Assembly: GCA_905182985.1 (NCBI GenBank)
Contig: CAJJDN010000063.1
Coordinates: 343,132-407,131 of the forward strand
Source of the DNA: Paramecium sonneborni
Taxonomy: Eukaryota; Ciliophora; Oligohymenophorea; Peniculida; Parameciidae
DNA: 64,000 nucleotides
Reading direction: 5' to 3'
Positions within the stretch are counted from its first letter, which is position 1; each line of letters starts with the position of its first letter. Shown piece by piece: positions 51,201 to 63,754 of this stretch. The position numbers were made by a program, and so were the translations under genes. Under the pieces are notes generated by a model that was given only the letters and a program-made list of their open reading frames with translations, did not search any database and was not told the DNA's origin.

Positions 51201-51271
51201 GGACCTACTTGGATTCGAACCAAGGTCTTGAGGGTTAAAGCCTCAGGTACTAACCACTATACGATAGATCC
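51201..51271 (-). tRNA. tRNA-Gln with anticodon UUA (reads UAA)
   Basis: Read on the minus strand from 51271 to 51201. The acceptor stem GGATCTA/TAGGTCC pairs over seven positions with one G-U. The D arm has GTATAGTGGTTAGTAC. The anticodon stem TGAGG/CCTCA closes a seven-base loop CTTTAAC, so the anticodon is TTA. The T arm is CTTGG-TTCGAAT-CCAAG. The internal A box (in the D arm) and B box (GGTTCGAATCC) are present. Its overall sequence closely resembles the known ciliate tRNA-Gln(UmUA) that decodes UAA as glutamine. No intron. This would match the TAA = Gln usage in all neighbouring genes. Confidence 0.93.
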
Positions 51272-51414
51272 TATAGTTATTCAGATTGTGTTTTAATGCT
51301 ATTTGAAACTCTTGATTTTTAGAAATAAATTGATATATTTCATAAATTAATATTATATTTATATATATTTAACAAATATGTTTTTAAATGTTAAAATACC
51401 TATATATATCAAAT

Positions 51415-52083
51415 TCATTAATTTTTAAAACTTAATTCCCATTCACCTTTTTTTTATATGTCCTTTTAATATTACCAAAATCCATTAAATGTTTGAGTCT
51501 AGTCATTTAATTATCCATAATATATTAAAATGTCTTCCCCTTAAACTAATAGATCATCATAAATTTTTCTAGAGAATGTTTCAACTTGATTCATTTTATT
51601 AATTATGATCTCACCTATCAAAATCCAACTTCCATAAAAATCTGACCCATGAATATTAAAAGTCAAAGAGTCAAAATTAGATGTAATTTATACTTTTTAT
51701 AATTTCTATTCCATCCATTGATTATTAAAGTAAAATTTAAACTCAATATTATCTCTCTTAAATTTTTAGGCAATGGAATTCAATTTCTAATTTTATTCAT
51801 CCTTATTATTATGGTTTTCAAAATTCATGGATTTACTGTTGGGGATTTTATTATTAGTTGAGAATATTTTTGAAAGGAAAAATGTTATAAGTCCTAATAT
51901 CAAAATAGTTGAAAGAAATTATAAAAACGATGTTTCCTCTTAATTTTGATCTATCGAAGTAAATTACTGTTCCTAAGAGTTATAGTTTTATTCAGATATA
52001 TAATTATCTTCGCTATTTCTTTGATATTCGCTCGGCTAGCATTGGATTATCAAATGCAATAAATTTAGAATAAATAATTTCAT
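51415..52083 (-). CDS. Hypothetical signal-peptide/membrane-anchored protein, 222 aa
   Basis: Intronless, ATG (cat 52081-52083) to TGA (tca 51415-51417). It starts with a secretion signal (MKLFILNLLHLIIQCQ), then a short polar lumenal segment and a transmembrane helix (FLSTILILGLITFFLSKIF). The cytoplasmic or lumenal remainder of ~150 residues looks folded, with aromatic/glycine motifs (HGSDFYGSWILIGEI, GFWQYQKDIQKKGEWELSF). The GxW...GxWEL pattern occurs in ciliate proteins of unknown role. I cannot name a family. Confidence 0.7.
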
Positions 52084-52265
52084 TTTTAGTTTAAATATTT
52101 AATGAAGATTATAATAAAAATGAAAATATGAATTTTGTTATGTGGCATATTTGTCACAATAATATCAAAACTATTAAAAATATATTAAAAATATATTAAA
52201 AATATCTGCCTATAAATTATGTGTAAATATTAAAAATCATGGAATAATAAATAAATATATTTAAT

Positions 52266-53258
52266 AAATAATATGAAAATTTATGAACAGAACTTAAAGT
52301 TAATTTAAACGAAAAATAGCATAAATAAATTCACTCGTAGTTATCTTAATTAAATAAATCATCTTCTCCATCTTTATTATAATAATAATTTAAAGTCTAA
52401 ACAATAATTTTTATAGCCAAAAATTGGTAATCAATATAATTATCATCAATAACTCAACAATATGAAAAATATGTTAAAATTCTTGGAATAGATTATTTTG
52501 GCAGTTGAAATGTTTAATTTACTAATTTATAGTCAAATAATGCCTAAATTAAAAGTATTTGCAATCTATATTAAAAATAAACCTAATTGGAAAAATCAAT
52601 TAAATAACTAAAAATAATGAAAAAACTAATTAATTTTTTTTGTGAGAATTATACTACAGAGAATAAATCTTTTAATATTACTTATTGTTCTTAATAATAA
52701 TCATGATGAGATTACTCAAATAATCTTAGTAAATATACAGAAATAATTATAGTTTAAATTGAATAGATTGCAATCACATTTAAATAAAATAATATTTTTA
52801 AGACAATGGAGACTTCAAAAATTCATTACCGACTAGATAACTCTTAATTAAAGTACTATTAGTTTAAAAAACTTAGGATTTGAATCCTACTGATCAATTA
52901 AAAAAAATAACTAAAATATTTATTAGTTATCTTTAATAGAATTTTAAAATAATAATGAACTAGATTTAATCAATTATAAAGTGTTAAAAGGAAAATAATT
53001 ATGAAATATTGGAATAGTTTTAATTAATAAATATAAATTAGGGAAAATGAAAATAATCATCTTTAACTTTAGATAAATTTAGTTTAATTGAACCGACCTT
53101 TATTTCTAATAAAGAAAAATAAATTTAATTAAATCATATTAATAGACTATGGTTTGATAATATTCCTAACAAATATAAGAGTTTGTTTAAGGTTAAAAAT
53201 AAAGGGAAAATGAGATGAAACAAACTTTGAGATTATAATTTCACAAACTTAACATTTT
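52266..53258. repeat. Scaffold duplication B, copy 1 (993 bp)
   Basis: Repeated at 53260-54252 (offset 994) with a single n at 53259; every segment I compared is identical. Same unmerged-contig signature as block A. Within it I see no intact gene. Confidence 0.9.
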
Positions 53259-53259
53259 N

Positions 53260-54252
53260 AAATAATATGAAAATTTATGAACAGAACTTAAAGTTAATTT
53301 AAACGAAAAATAGCATAAATAAATTCACTCGTAGTTATCTTAATTAAATAAATCATCTTCTCCATCTTTATTATAATAATAATTTAAAGTCTAAACAATA
53401 ATTTTTATAGCCAAAAATTGGTAATCAATATAATTATCATCAATAACTCAACAATATGAAAAATATGTTAAAATTCTTGGAATAGATTATTTTGGCAGTT
53501 GAAATGTTTAATTTACTAATTTATAGTCAAATAATGCCTAAATTAAAAGTATTTGCAATCTATATTAAAAATAAACCTAATTGGAAAAATCAATTAAATA
53601 ACTAAAAATAATGAAAAAACTAATTAATTTTTTTTGTGAGAATTATACTACAGAGAATAAATCTTTTAATATTACTTATTGTTCTTAATAATAATCATGA
53701 TGAGATTACTCAAATAATCTTAGTAAATATACAGAAATAATTATAGTTTAAATTGAATAGATTGCAATCACATTTAAATAAAATAATATTTTTAAGACAA
53801 TGGAGACTTCAAAAATTCATTACCGACTAGATAACTCTTAATTAAAGTACTATTAGTTTAAAAAACTTAGGATTTGAATCCTACTGATCAATTAAAAAAA
53901 ATAACTAAAATATTTATTAGTTATCTTTAATAGAATTTTAAAATAATAATGAACTAGATTTAATCAATTATAAAGTGTTAAAAGGAAAATAATTATGAAA
54001 TATTGGAATAGTTTTAATTAATAAATATAAATTAGGGAAAATGAAAATAATCATCTTTAACTTTAGATAAATTTAGTTTAATTGAACCGACCTTTATTTC
54101 TAATAAAGAAAAATAAATTTAATTAAATCATATTAATAGACTATGGTTTGATAATATTCCTAACAAATATAAGAGTTTGTTTAAGGTTAAAAATAAAGGG
54201 AAAATGAGATGAAACAAACTTTGAGATTATAATTTCACAAACTTAACATTTT
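53260..54252. repeat. Scaffold duplication B, copy 2 (993 bp)
   Basis: Second copy of block B. Near 54080-54215 a plus-strand frame reads RLWFDNIPNKYKSLFKV and ends at a TGA after KNKGKMR. It has protein-like composition but no start and no clear partner exons, so I treat it as a possible gene relic. The rest is AT-rich without recognisable content. Confidence 0.85.
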
Positions 54253-54256
54253 CTAA

Positions 54257-54526
54257 ATGGAAAATTTTTTAGATTCAAGAAATTTTAACGAAAAGATGAC
54301 ATATGTATTTAAATTTAATTTAAAGGATAAAAATTATAGCCATTTTAAGGGATTCATGTAAATAATGTTAACCTTTTAATTGAAAATCATAATTTAAAAG
54401 ATATGTTAAATTATAGATGAAACAGGTCAGTTGCCATTTTAGAAATTTCTCTTAATTTATACAATAAAATTATTAAGAAAAAAAAAATAAATAAATAAAA
54501 ATATATTTGATTAGGTTTAAACATGA
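54257..54526 (+). CDS. Doubtful small ORF, 89 aa
   Basis: ATG 54257 to TGA 54524-54526. The first ~30 residues look protein-like (MENFLDSRNFNEKMTYVFKF); the rest is hydrophobic/lysine-rich and could be chance in a genome with one stop codon. No family recognised. It may belong with the relic just upstream. Confidence 0.25.
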
Positions 54527-54562
54527 ATATTTATTTAAAATTATATTTATCTTATTATAGAA

Positions 54563-55188
54563 TCACTCTGTTTAATAGGTTGTTGAAGAATTAAAGATAA
54601 ATTTTTGAGATTGTATTGTTTTTGAAGGTGACTAAGAATCTCCTTTGAATTTTTATGGTATTGATTGAAATTTTAATCTATCCATAAATATTTAAACAGT
54701 ATGTTCACTTTTAATGGTTCTTTGACTAAATATTTATTGAGGACTTTCTATTTAATTCTGTATTTTTTCAATTAAAAATTCTCTACGAGATTAACCTCCT
54801 TTAGCATTTAGAATGATATCTGCTATATTAAGTTTAGTTTTTAAGATTGTATCATGAACTTTTAAGTCATTTTTTTACCATTTCAATCCTAAAATTAAAG
54901 AATAAAAATAATGTAATTACGATTTGGTTTTAAGAACTTAGACATTCCTCTTTATGTCAAATAACCAGATTCAATGATTTATTTTTTTATGAGATATTCT
55001 TTTTCTTCATTTTAGATATGTTTCTTCAATTCACATCTTTTAAAGGAAAGAAATGGAATATGAACAAATTATGCAATAGACCTTCCAGTAACAGGAGTAT
55101 TTGTTGATTGAGGAGTAGCAAACATATTTGTTGTACTAGCTGATTTAACATGAAATTTAAATGATTTTTTCTTTAGTCCTATATCCAT
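54563..55188 (-). CDS. Hypothetical protein, 197 aa
   Basis: ATG (cat 55186-55188) to TGA (tca 54563-54565). An intron of 32 nt (GTAATTACATT...TTTTAG, within ~54880-54920) joins SKFLKPNR to LKWQKNDLKVHDTIL in frame and makes the CDS a multiple of three. The N-terminus is basic and Ser/Thr-rich (KKKSFKFHVKSAS, TPQSTNTPVTGRS), the middle helical (LKTKLNIADIILNAKGG), and the C-terminus Ser/Gln-rich. Not recognised. Confidence 0.65.
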
Positions 55189-55278
55189 CTTATTGATATA
55201 ATTATTATATAAAATTAGATATAATGAAATCAAATAAATTTACTTGGAGTTGCCCTTAAGATATAAAAAAGAAATGTA

Positions 55279-56051
55279 ATGGCTTTTACAATCTGTCTAG
55301 CTCTGAGTTTATATGCATCACAATATTTTGTTTTTTCAGAAGTCCTAAAAAATAGAGCTTCTTAAGCATCTATTGTAAAAACAGAAGGTAAAGAGATATA
55401 AAGAAGACTACTTTTTTATCATAAAACAGCGCTAATAAATAACATTATTAGAAACTCAAATTAATAACAAAAAAATAAAAACTTAATAGAAAAGATGTTT
55501 GAAATTGATGATTCTCGACAAAGAAGGTTGAGTTGTTCATGTTATGAATGTGGTAAAAAATCAATAAAAATGAATAAATTTCATAATGTTTATTAAAAAT
55601 AAGAATAGACATCAAAAGAAGTATAATCAAGTCTAATTCTGTAGTAGCAATAATTAACATAGCTTACTATTTCAACAAAATCATTAAAATCAAATGTAAC
55701 TCTTCTCTCAATTCCAGATATTAGTCCAAAAAACATTTATAAAAAATAGAGAGTCCATTATCTAAAAAATATAAATAAAACCAAAAATTAACCTCTTCTT
55801 CATTAATTAATTTGAAACCATATCTTTATGAATCACCTTAGAAAAAAATTATTAATCTTTAAACAGAATAAACATAATTGATACTTAAACCTATTTCTTT
55901 AGGATTCTCAGCTCCAAATCTAGAAATTTTTGATTATTCTTCTAAAAACTGTAGTTCAAAATAGGAAAATCTAATAAAAACTTTAAACTAGAGTAATAAG
56001 TACAAACTACTAGAAATCTAACTAATAGGATGCTTCAGATTTGCTATTTGA
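55279..56051 (+). CDS. Hypothetical protein, 247 aa
   Basis: ATG 55279 to TGA 56049-56051 with a 29-nt intron (55696-55724) that links two frames exactly. The N-terminus is hydrophobic (MAFTICLALSLYASQYFVF), possibly a signal peptide. It contains a CSCYECGKK cysteine cluster around residue ~85 and a polar, Ser/Lys/Gln-rich C-terminal half (KKHLQKIESPLSKKY, LGFSAPNLEIFDYSSKN). No family recognised. It is divergent from the 197-aa gene, with 90 bp between start codons. Confidence 0.62.
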
Positions 56052-56076
56052 GACCATTCTCATGTATCTCAAATAG
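56044..56076. repeat. Perfect 10-bp inverted repeat across a stop codon
   Basis: CTATTTGAGA at 56044-56053 and its exact reverse complement TCTCAAATAG at 56067-56076, separated by 13 bases. The left arm contains the TGA of the preceding gene. In RNA it would form a hairpin right at the stop codon. Confidence 0.8.
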
Positions 56077-56473
56077 AAATAGTTTTATGAATACATAAAG
56101 AAAAGAATAACAATTTTGAAATTAAATTTTTATTATTTTTTGATTATAATGCTTTTTTTTTTTAGATAGTTTATTTTTCTAGAGTTTTCAATAAAAAAAT
56201 GATCATATTGAATTTTTCTGTATTTTATATTTAGTAGGAAAAATAAAAAAAAATTAAATAAATGATAAGTATTTAAAATAAATAATTTCAATTTTGAATA
56301 TTAAATCATAATTAGAAATAATAACAAATTATAATTTTTATAGTTTATAATTTACAGAAATTTTGTACACTATGAAATAAAACCAAAAAAATAAAGAAAG
56401 TTAAACAAAAAATTACAAGTCAAAAATCTAAAACTATATTAAACAATAACAAAAAGATCCATAAAAGAAGGAC
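56077..56473. other. Intergenic region upstream of the helicase gene
   Basis: About 400 bp, very AT-rich with long A and T runs; nothing else visible. Confidence 0.5.
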
Positions 56474-59400
56474 ATGACAAATGAAAAAATCCTAACATAA
56501 ATGATTCATGATTCTTTAATTATCCAAGATGAACAAAATTTTAAAACTACAACATTTGATAAAATCAAAGAATCTTAATGGAAATATCAAGTTTCAAGTA
56601 ATTATATTTTTTAAAATAGAACAAATGCTTAATAAAATAATGAATAAAAATGATAAAATATTAAACATTATATCATCTATTTTGCTTATATTAGATGGAT
56701 ATTTCCATTTTAATAGTAAAAAAATAAACTTGATTTATGTAAAAGTTCCATAAGTCTTAATTTATCAAAGTTTTTTTTTACTTCAATCTACTGAAAATTT
56801 TAGCATATTATTTGAGGTTGGTTTACATAAATCAGTAGATAATTCTAAATAATAAGTATATCTATTTAAATTATTATAAGATACAATTTATTTGTTTTGA
56901 TATTACTCAAAAAATCACACTAATAGATATATTCTTTTATCAAAAAGGATCTGAAATTACAGATACAATTTAAGAATATTAGAGAAATAATTTCAAAAAC
57001 TTCTTTAGATCTGAACTAAATTAAATAGAATGCATTAGTCTACCATTAACAGGGATTAATGCCAAATAATAAAGTTACTTATTTAAAGTTGAAAAACAAG
57101 TATGGCCTGAATCTACTTATTAATAATTAGATTCAAAATTAATTTAATGGATACCTTTAAGATTTAAGTAGTCAACAGAATAAAAATAGAATATGCTATC
57201 TAAAGGATAATAGTTAATAAAGAAATCTTTTTATGAAAAAATTAATAATTAGTAACATTATGAAGAAGTTGGAAATTAAAATAAATATAAATTGATATAA
57301 TTTGCTGATTTTGAATCTGCAGGGTAAATTTTAGATTTACTTGAAAAATCTTCATAATTTAAAATAAAACTATCAACTTAAGAAAAATAAATCGTTAGTA
57401 CAAAAAATAATGCATTAGTTATTGGTAGAAGTGGAACAGGTAAAACAACAAGTATTGTCTTAAGAGTATTTGCAACAGAGATGTTGGTGAAAGTAAGAAG
57501 TAAATTATTAGGTTAAAAAAGAATATAATTTTTGTAAGATTATTAGGGTAAAGAAGTTTAAATACATTCAATATTTTCAACAGCTAATAAGTTTTTAGTT
57601 TAAGAAGTTGAAAAATATTATAACAAATTAGAAAGATAAGCAAAAGATTCTCTAAATAAACATAGAGAGAAATAAACATTTAATTCAGATGAATCCTTGT
57701 AATTTAATTATTTATATAAATTAGTGTTTCAATTAATGAAAGTGTTATTACAAACTATGAATGTGATGTATTAGATTTTGTTTTACAAGAGGATTAATTA
57801 TTATAATCTTAATAAGAATCCAATACTTCTTTTGATAATTCTAAATGGAATTAAAAATCATTTTAATAAGTCAATTTTCCTGGTTTTCTTTCAACAGAGT
57901 AAATCTTAATGCTATTAGATAAATAATCTTTAAATCCATTTTTCTCTAATGATAAAATCGGTAAATTTAGACAAAAGCATTAAGACAAAATAGGATTCTA
58001 AGATTATAATGGAATTAATTTAGACGAATGGTTTCCTTAAAACGATAAATAATCAAATTAATCTTAATTTTCATATTATTCAAGTAATGAGCAAAAAAAA
58101 GATATTATTGTTCCTGAGGTAGATTTTATGTTTTTTTATTTATAATTTTGGCCTTAATTTGCTAGAAAAGGAAGAAACAACTTTAATAATATTTCCCTTC
58201 CATCATTAATTTGGACATAGATATATTCATACATTAAAGGTTCTTAATATTCATACATGTATCCTAATAAATGTCTTCCTTTATAGTTGTATAAAGAAAG
58301 AGTTGGAAATTATTTGAATGAAGAATAAATTTAAGAAATTTATCTGTGTTTTGAAAGTTATGAAAAATGGAAAGAATAAGAATAAATTCTAGATTAATTA
58401 GATATTATCAATTCCTTATTAGAAAATATTGAATAAAATAAATTTATTAAATTTCCTATTCATTATTCTTATATAGATGAAGTTTAAGACTTACCATAAG
58501 CTATGATTGAACTTTTTTGTAAAATAACAGAATAAGGAGTTATATTTTGTGGAGATACTGCTTAAAGTATTTTAAAAGGTGTGGGTTTCAGATTTTCCGA
58601 TTTATAAACCTTATTTAAAACATCTAAATAAATAGGATCTAATTAATTAGAGAAATTTTAAATATATCAGTTAACAACTAATTTTAGATCTCATAATAGT
58701 ATTCTATAATTAGCAAATTGCATAATTACATTATTAGAATTATTATTTCCAAATTCAATAGATCATTTAAAAAAAGAAATCTCAAATTTAAAGGGTCCAA
58801 AACCTATTATTATTTCTAAGAATGATCCTGGATTGATTTGGAATTGTTTAAATTAAGATTCTGATGCTGAAGAATAATGTGATATAGAATTTGGTTTTAA
58901 TTAAGTTATAATAGTTAAAAATTAAGAAGCTAAAGAAGCTCTACCAGATTAATTTAAAAGAGCAGCAAGAGTATTAACAACTTATCAAGCAAAAGGATTA
59001 GAATTTGATGACGTCATTATATATAATTGTTTTAGTTATGATCCAATACCTTAATAATAATGGTCATTTTTATCTTGCATTGATGTAGATGAATTTTATA
59101 TTGATAAATAAGTTTTCGAAGAATCAATAACAAGTATTTATATATATATATGAATTAGAACATTAAGAATAAAATAACATTTATGATTGGAAATTTACAG
59201 AAGATTAAAAATCAGTTGTTTAAAAAAAGATAAAATTAAATTAAAATTATAATAAATAGAAAGTCAATGAGTATTCAAGTTTATGTAATGAATTAAAAAT
59301 GCTTTATGTATGTATTACAAGAGCTAAAAAAAGAGTTGTCATATATGATGATGATCCAAGTTAAAGATCGTATTTAGAAAAGATATTAAAGCAATATGAT

Positions 59401-62400
59401 GTTTGTGATTTTATTAATGAATATTATCAAATTTAGTAAGTAATGAAAAATAGATAGGATAAATTAAAGTTATATTAATAATATATATAAAATAAGCAAA
59501 CATAATAGAATGAGCTTTAATAAGAATAATAAGATAGATAACGAAGAATATTAAATGAGTAAGAAAAATAAGAATGGGAGTAATAAGGATAATTGATGTT
59601 TTAAAAAAAGTTTTATGATGAAGCTGAGAAATGTTTTCATAGATGTGCAAATAAAAAGATGGAATGTTTATCTTCAGCTTTCAATTTAGCTACTAGAGGA
59701 TCTTTAAAATTAGCAAATTATAAATCATTTTAAATTTAATATAAGGCAAATCCAACTTTGGAATTGAAGAAAAAAATAGAAGAATTAGAATAATAATTAA
59801 CTTAAGATTTTGAATAAGCGGCTAAAAAATTTTTAAATCCATAAATAAATGACTAATTTTAGGCTGCAAATTGTTATTATTCTGGTATGATGTATGAAAT
59901 TAGCACAATATTATTTTTAAATTAAAATCTATATCCCTAAGCTGCAAAAAGTTCAAAGAGATTAAAACCATTAACACTTGCTATTGTGATTTATTATAAG
60001 TTAGGTAGATTGACAAAAGTAGTAGATCTATTATAAAAAAGTTAATAGGATGAATTCTTCAAATATGAAGTTCTTAAATAATGTCTTTCTAAAAACCTTT
60101 TAAATAAAGATTAAGTTGAACAATATTTACTGAATTAATAATACGAACAATTAAATATTTTTAATTAACTAGTTGAGAAATCTTAAGGCAAAAATAATCA
60201 TAAAATAGATAAGGAAGATTTTATAAATAAAAATTTTTCAAAAAATATTATTTAATAGGTTGCAATTAAAGATCTTTTTGAAAAAGAATTGGAGGCTATA
60301 CTTGATTCTCAAATTTAAATTATAAATGATCTTGAAGAGATGATGTTTGAGTAATTGAAAGTATTTTGGAATTTATATTTTGAAATTCTTGACTAGAAAA
60401 TGATTTTGAACCCATTTATTAAAAAAGAAATTTCTAATCTTTTTGAGGGAAAATAAATTAAAATAAATGAAAAATCAAAAGAATTTGCTATTGAAGTATT
60501 AGAACAATTGAATCAATATTAAATTTTAATAGTCTTGTATCCAGAAAAACTATTATTATCATATAATGGTTTTCCAAGTTTAAAGTTTAAAGAATAAGAA
60601 ATTAAAGAGAATTATTACTCAAATATATTTGATTCATAAACAAGACTTCTAGAATTAATATTTTTAGGTAAATTTGAAGAATTGAGAAAAATAATGAAAC
60701 AGTAAAATGAAGATTAAAGATAATAATATCTAGAATTATCTGATTTATTATTAAAAAAGAAACATATTCTGGATGTAAAAAATGAAAATATATTACTTAT
60801 TAAGAGCTTTTATCTTCTAGGATAATATTCTTAACTAAATAAAAATAAGGGGTATAACGAATTTAGTTAACATATGAAGTCTATAATTGGTGTAAAATTC
60901 TGTCACAGATTCAGATTATTTTTCAAATTGCATAAATAAATATAATCGGATCTAGAATTAACTGAAGAAAATGTAAATTTATTATTTAATCTTGAAAATT
61001 AATAAGAATAATTTATGATAATCTTGTACTTTTATTATTATTATAAATTTGAGAAGTTTGAAGAAAAATTTATTAAGAATTTTAATTTTTAATAGATAAT
61101 ATAGGTAGAGAAATTATTATTCATGGTTAATAATTTATTAAAAGGAGACTTTAAAGATAACGAATATTAAAGAAATGTATTTGCAGCTATTTGTTCACTC
61201 TATGGTTTTTATGTTTCAGAATCAAAATATCTTAATGTCTTTGGTTAAAGTATGATTATTTAATTCTCAATGAACTCTGATGATTTTTCTTTCGAGGAAA
61301 ATAACTTGTATATATAAAAAATTATAGAATTTCCAAAAAAATACTAAGAAGAATGGCCTATTGAAATTCTATTTGAAAAGATGATTCAAACAAAGTCTTA
61401 TTAAAATGATATTTGGTATGAGGTTTTAGATCAAAATAACAATTTCATCCCAGATTTAATATTGATCATTGATTAAATGTGCTATGAGATTTAAAATAGT
61501 GAGATTTCCAAATAATAGTAAAAACAACTTATTATTAAAGTCATTTAAATTTTAGATTCATCGATAGTTTAGATTCCTAAATCTGTACAAGATATTATTA
61601 TATAATTAAAATTTGGATTTATGTGCAATTTAATAAGTTTTTATACTTATTGTAAAAACATTATATCGATAGAATCTATTGAATATTGGGTTAAGTTTCA
61701 TTATGAATTTAACTAATATAGACTGTATCATATAGATATTTTAAAATTTGAAATTAATTAGGTAATCATGATTTTGATTTTATTTTTTAATCATGATTAT
61801 ATTTCATAATAGTAAGAAAAAAATAAAAGAGAAATATAACTTAAATATATCATTATTGATGAAGATTATTTCACTAAAATAAATGATCAATTAATTTAAT
61901 AGATCGATTAAATAGTAATTTTTAAATCTAAGGAGATTGATAAATTAGAATCACCAAATGATATTTAATCAAATTAAGAAGAAATAGAGTAATCGAATCA
62001 AATTTAATAAACTTAAATTTAAGTAAATTAATAGTAAATAGATATTGACTCAAAAAGTTAAGAAAAGTTGTAATCAGATTAATAAAATGAGTCGATAAAA
62101 CAAGATGAATAATCTTAAGATGATAAAAAGAACTCTTTAGATAAAGAAAATAAGTCATTCGATTAAGATAAATTATAAAATAAAGATTAGTAATAAGATT
62201 AAGATATGAAATAAGATTAAGATAAATAAGATAAGTAATAAAATTAAGATAAGTAATAAAATTAAGATAAGTAATAAAATTTAGATAAGTAATAAAATTA
62301 AGATAAAAAATAAAATTAAGATAAGTAATAAAATTAAGATAAAAAATAAAATTAAGATAAAAAATCATTTGATAAAGACAAAAAGATAAAAAATCATGAA

Positions 62401-63754
62401 GCAGTTAATAAAATTGAAGAAGATTAAAAGAAATTAAAAAGCTAATAATCTAAGAAAAATCAAAAATAGAGATAACCAAATTAAGGGTAGGAAAAATAAA
62501 TTAAAACTTCATCTTTGAATTAGACTTAAACAGAAATTCCCAATTCGAATTAACAATTCGATTTTTTAATCTTTGAATCATAAAATAATAACCTACATTT
62601 TTTATCCAAAATTTATAAATGTTATCATAATGAAATACCCATAGATTATAAGTATAATTATAAATAGCTAGAATATTTATTGTTAGACGTTTATAAAATT
62701 TTGACAAGATTCATAATTGAAAGTAAAGACGAAAATTTTATAACTTATATTCATCATCAATTAATTTTATTAAATGAAAACCTTTTTAGATTAAAATTAA
62801 ATGATTTGTTATACCAAGAAGTTTTAGATTTAATTAAATCATTATAAAAAGATCAAAAGTTACAGCAAAACTGCCCTAACTAAACAAAATAGGATGAACT
62901 AATAAATGAAAAATAAAATTTATAAGAATAAAATGATAAAAAAAATTAAAATTCTGAAGAAACTTCTGATAAAATTGAAAAACCTTTATAAAAAGATGAA
63001 ATAGTTAAAGATGAAGACAAGATGAAAATAGTCTAAGAAAAAAATAAACATGAAGATGTCATAAAAGCAAATAATAAAATTGTAGATGATCCCAATCTTA
63101 TGAATTAATAAATTTAATCAAATATAGAAGAATGTGAAGTAAAATAATTTAATACAAGCTATTCAATATTATTATAACTTTAAGTTTAGATGACACTTAG
63201 AAAAAGCTTTAATTATAACATGAGTGATATAAATAATATTTAATTATTTGAAGGAGAATAAATTTGCTGCAAAATAAATTTTGATGATTTTGATTAACCT
63301 TATTATCTTGAATAAAATCAAATAAACTATAAATATTTTAATTATCAAATAACTGAAAAGGGTATTTCATATTTAGATTTTAGAAATAAAATAAAATCTT
63401 AAATTAAAATTGATGACAAATAAAAAAATGAAATTTATTAAAAAATTGACAAACTAAAAAAGTAAAAATATATATTTAAATATTATATTTTTAGAGTCTT
63501 ACACAAATGCATTAAAGAATCCAAATAATCTTCTTATTCATTATTTAAAGAATTAGTATCTTTATTGAAAAGAGTTAGTGATATTGAATTTGAACTAGAA
63601 TCAAAAGAAAAGTACTTTATAAAATATATATAGATAAACTGATTTTAATAATAAACTGGATGAAATTATAACAAAATTAAAGTAATATTCAGATTAAAAT
63701 AAAAAAAAAGATTAGATATTTATTAGATTAGGAAAAATGTTGGCTCAAATATGA
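56474..63754 (+). CDS. TRANK1-like superfamily 1 (UvrD-type) helicase/ATPase
   Basis: ATG 56474 to TGA 63752-63754, introns 56598-56619, 56856-56880, 57699-57724, 59134-59158 and 63612-63633; exactly 2386 aa. SF1A motifs in order: Walker A VIGRSGTGKTT (~residue 300), CDVLDFV, motif II YIDEVQDLPQ (~640), motif III CGDTAQSI, motif IV LTTNFRSHNSILQLA, motif V TYQAKGLEFDDVIIYN, motif VI MLYVCITRAKKRVVIYDD (~910). The spacing and the CDVxDFV/GDTAQSI forms match TRANK1 (lupus brain antigen 1) and its protist relatives. About 1450 residues follow: TPR-like helices first, then a Lys/Asp/Gln low-complexity region with DKQQNQ repeats, then another mixed domain. The role is unknown; an RNA or DNA helicase is inferred. 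Reading frames become confused just before and after the stop. Confidence 0.88.
62170..62365 (+). repeat. 18-bp tandem repeat encoding (DKQQNQ)n
   Basis: About ten imperfect units of an 18-bp period (GATAAGTAATAAAATTAA and variants with AAA for TAA) inside the helicase gene. Translated with TAA = Gln they give DKQQNQ/DKKQNQ repeats. The minus strand shows a false Leu/Tyr-rich ORF here. Confidence 0.85.

Noticed and set aside
53815..53900. tRNA-like segment with a T-arm look (TAGGATTTGAATCCTA)
   Set aside because: No matching acceptor stem or anticodon arm can be drawn around it; probably a chance inverted repeat or a very decayed tRNA.
61928..62368. Minus-strand 146-aa Leu/Tyr/Phe repeat ORF
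   Set aside because: Antisense of the DKQQNQ repeats inside the helicase gene.
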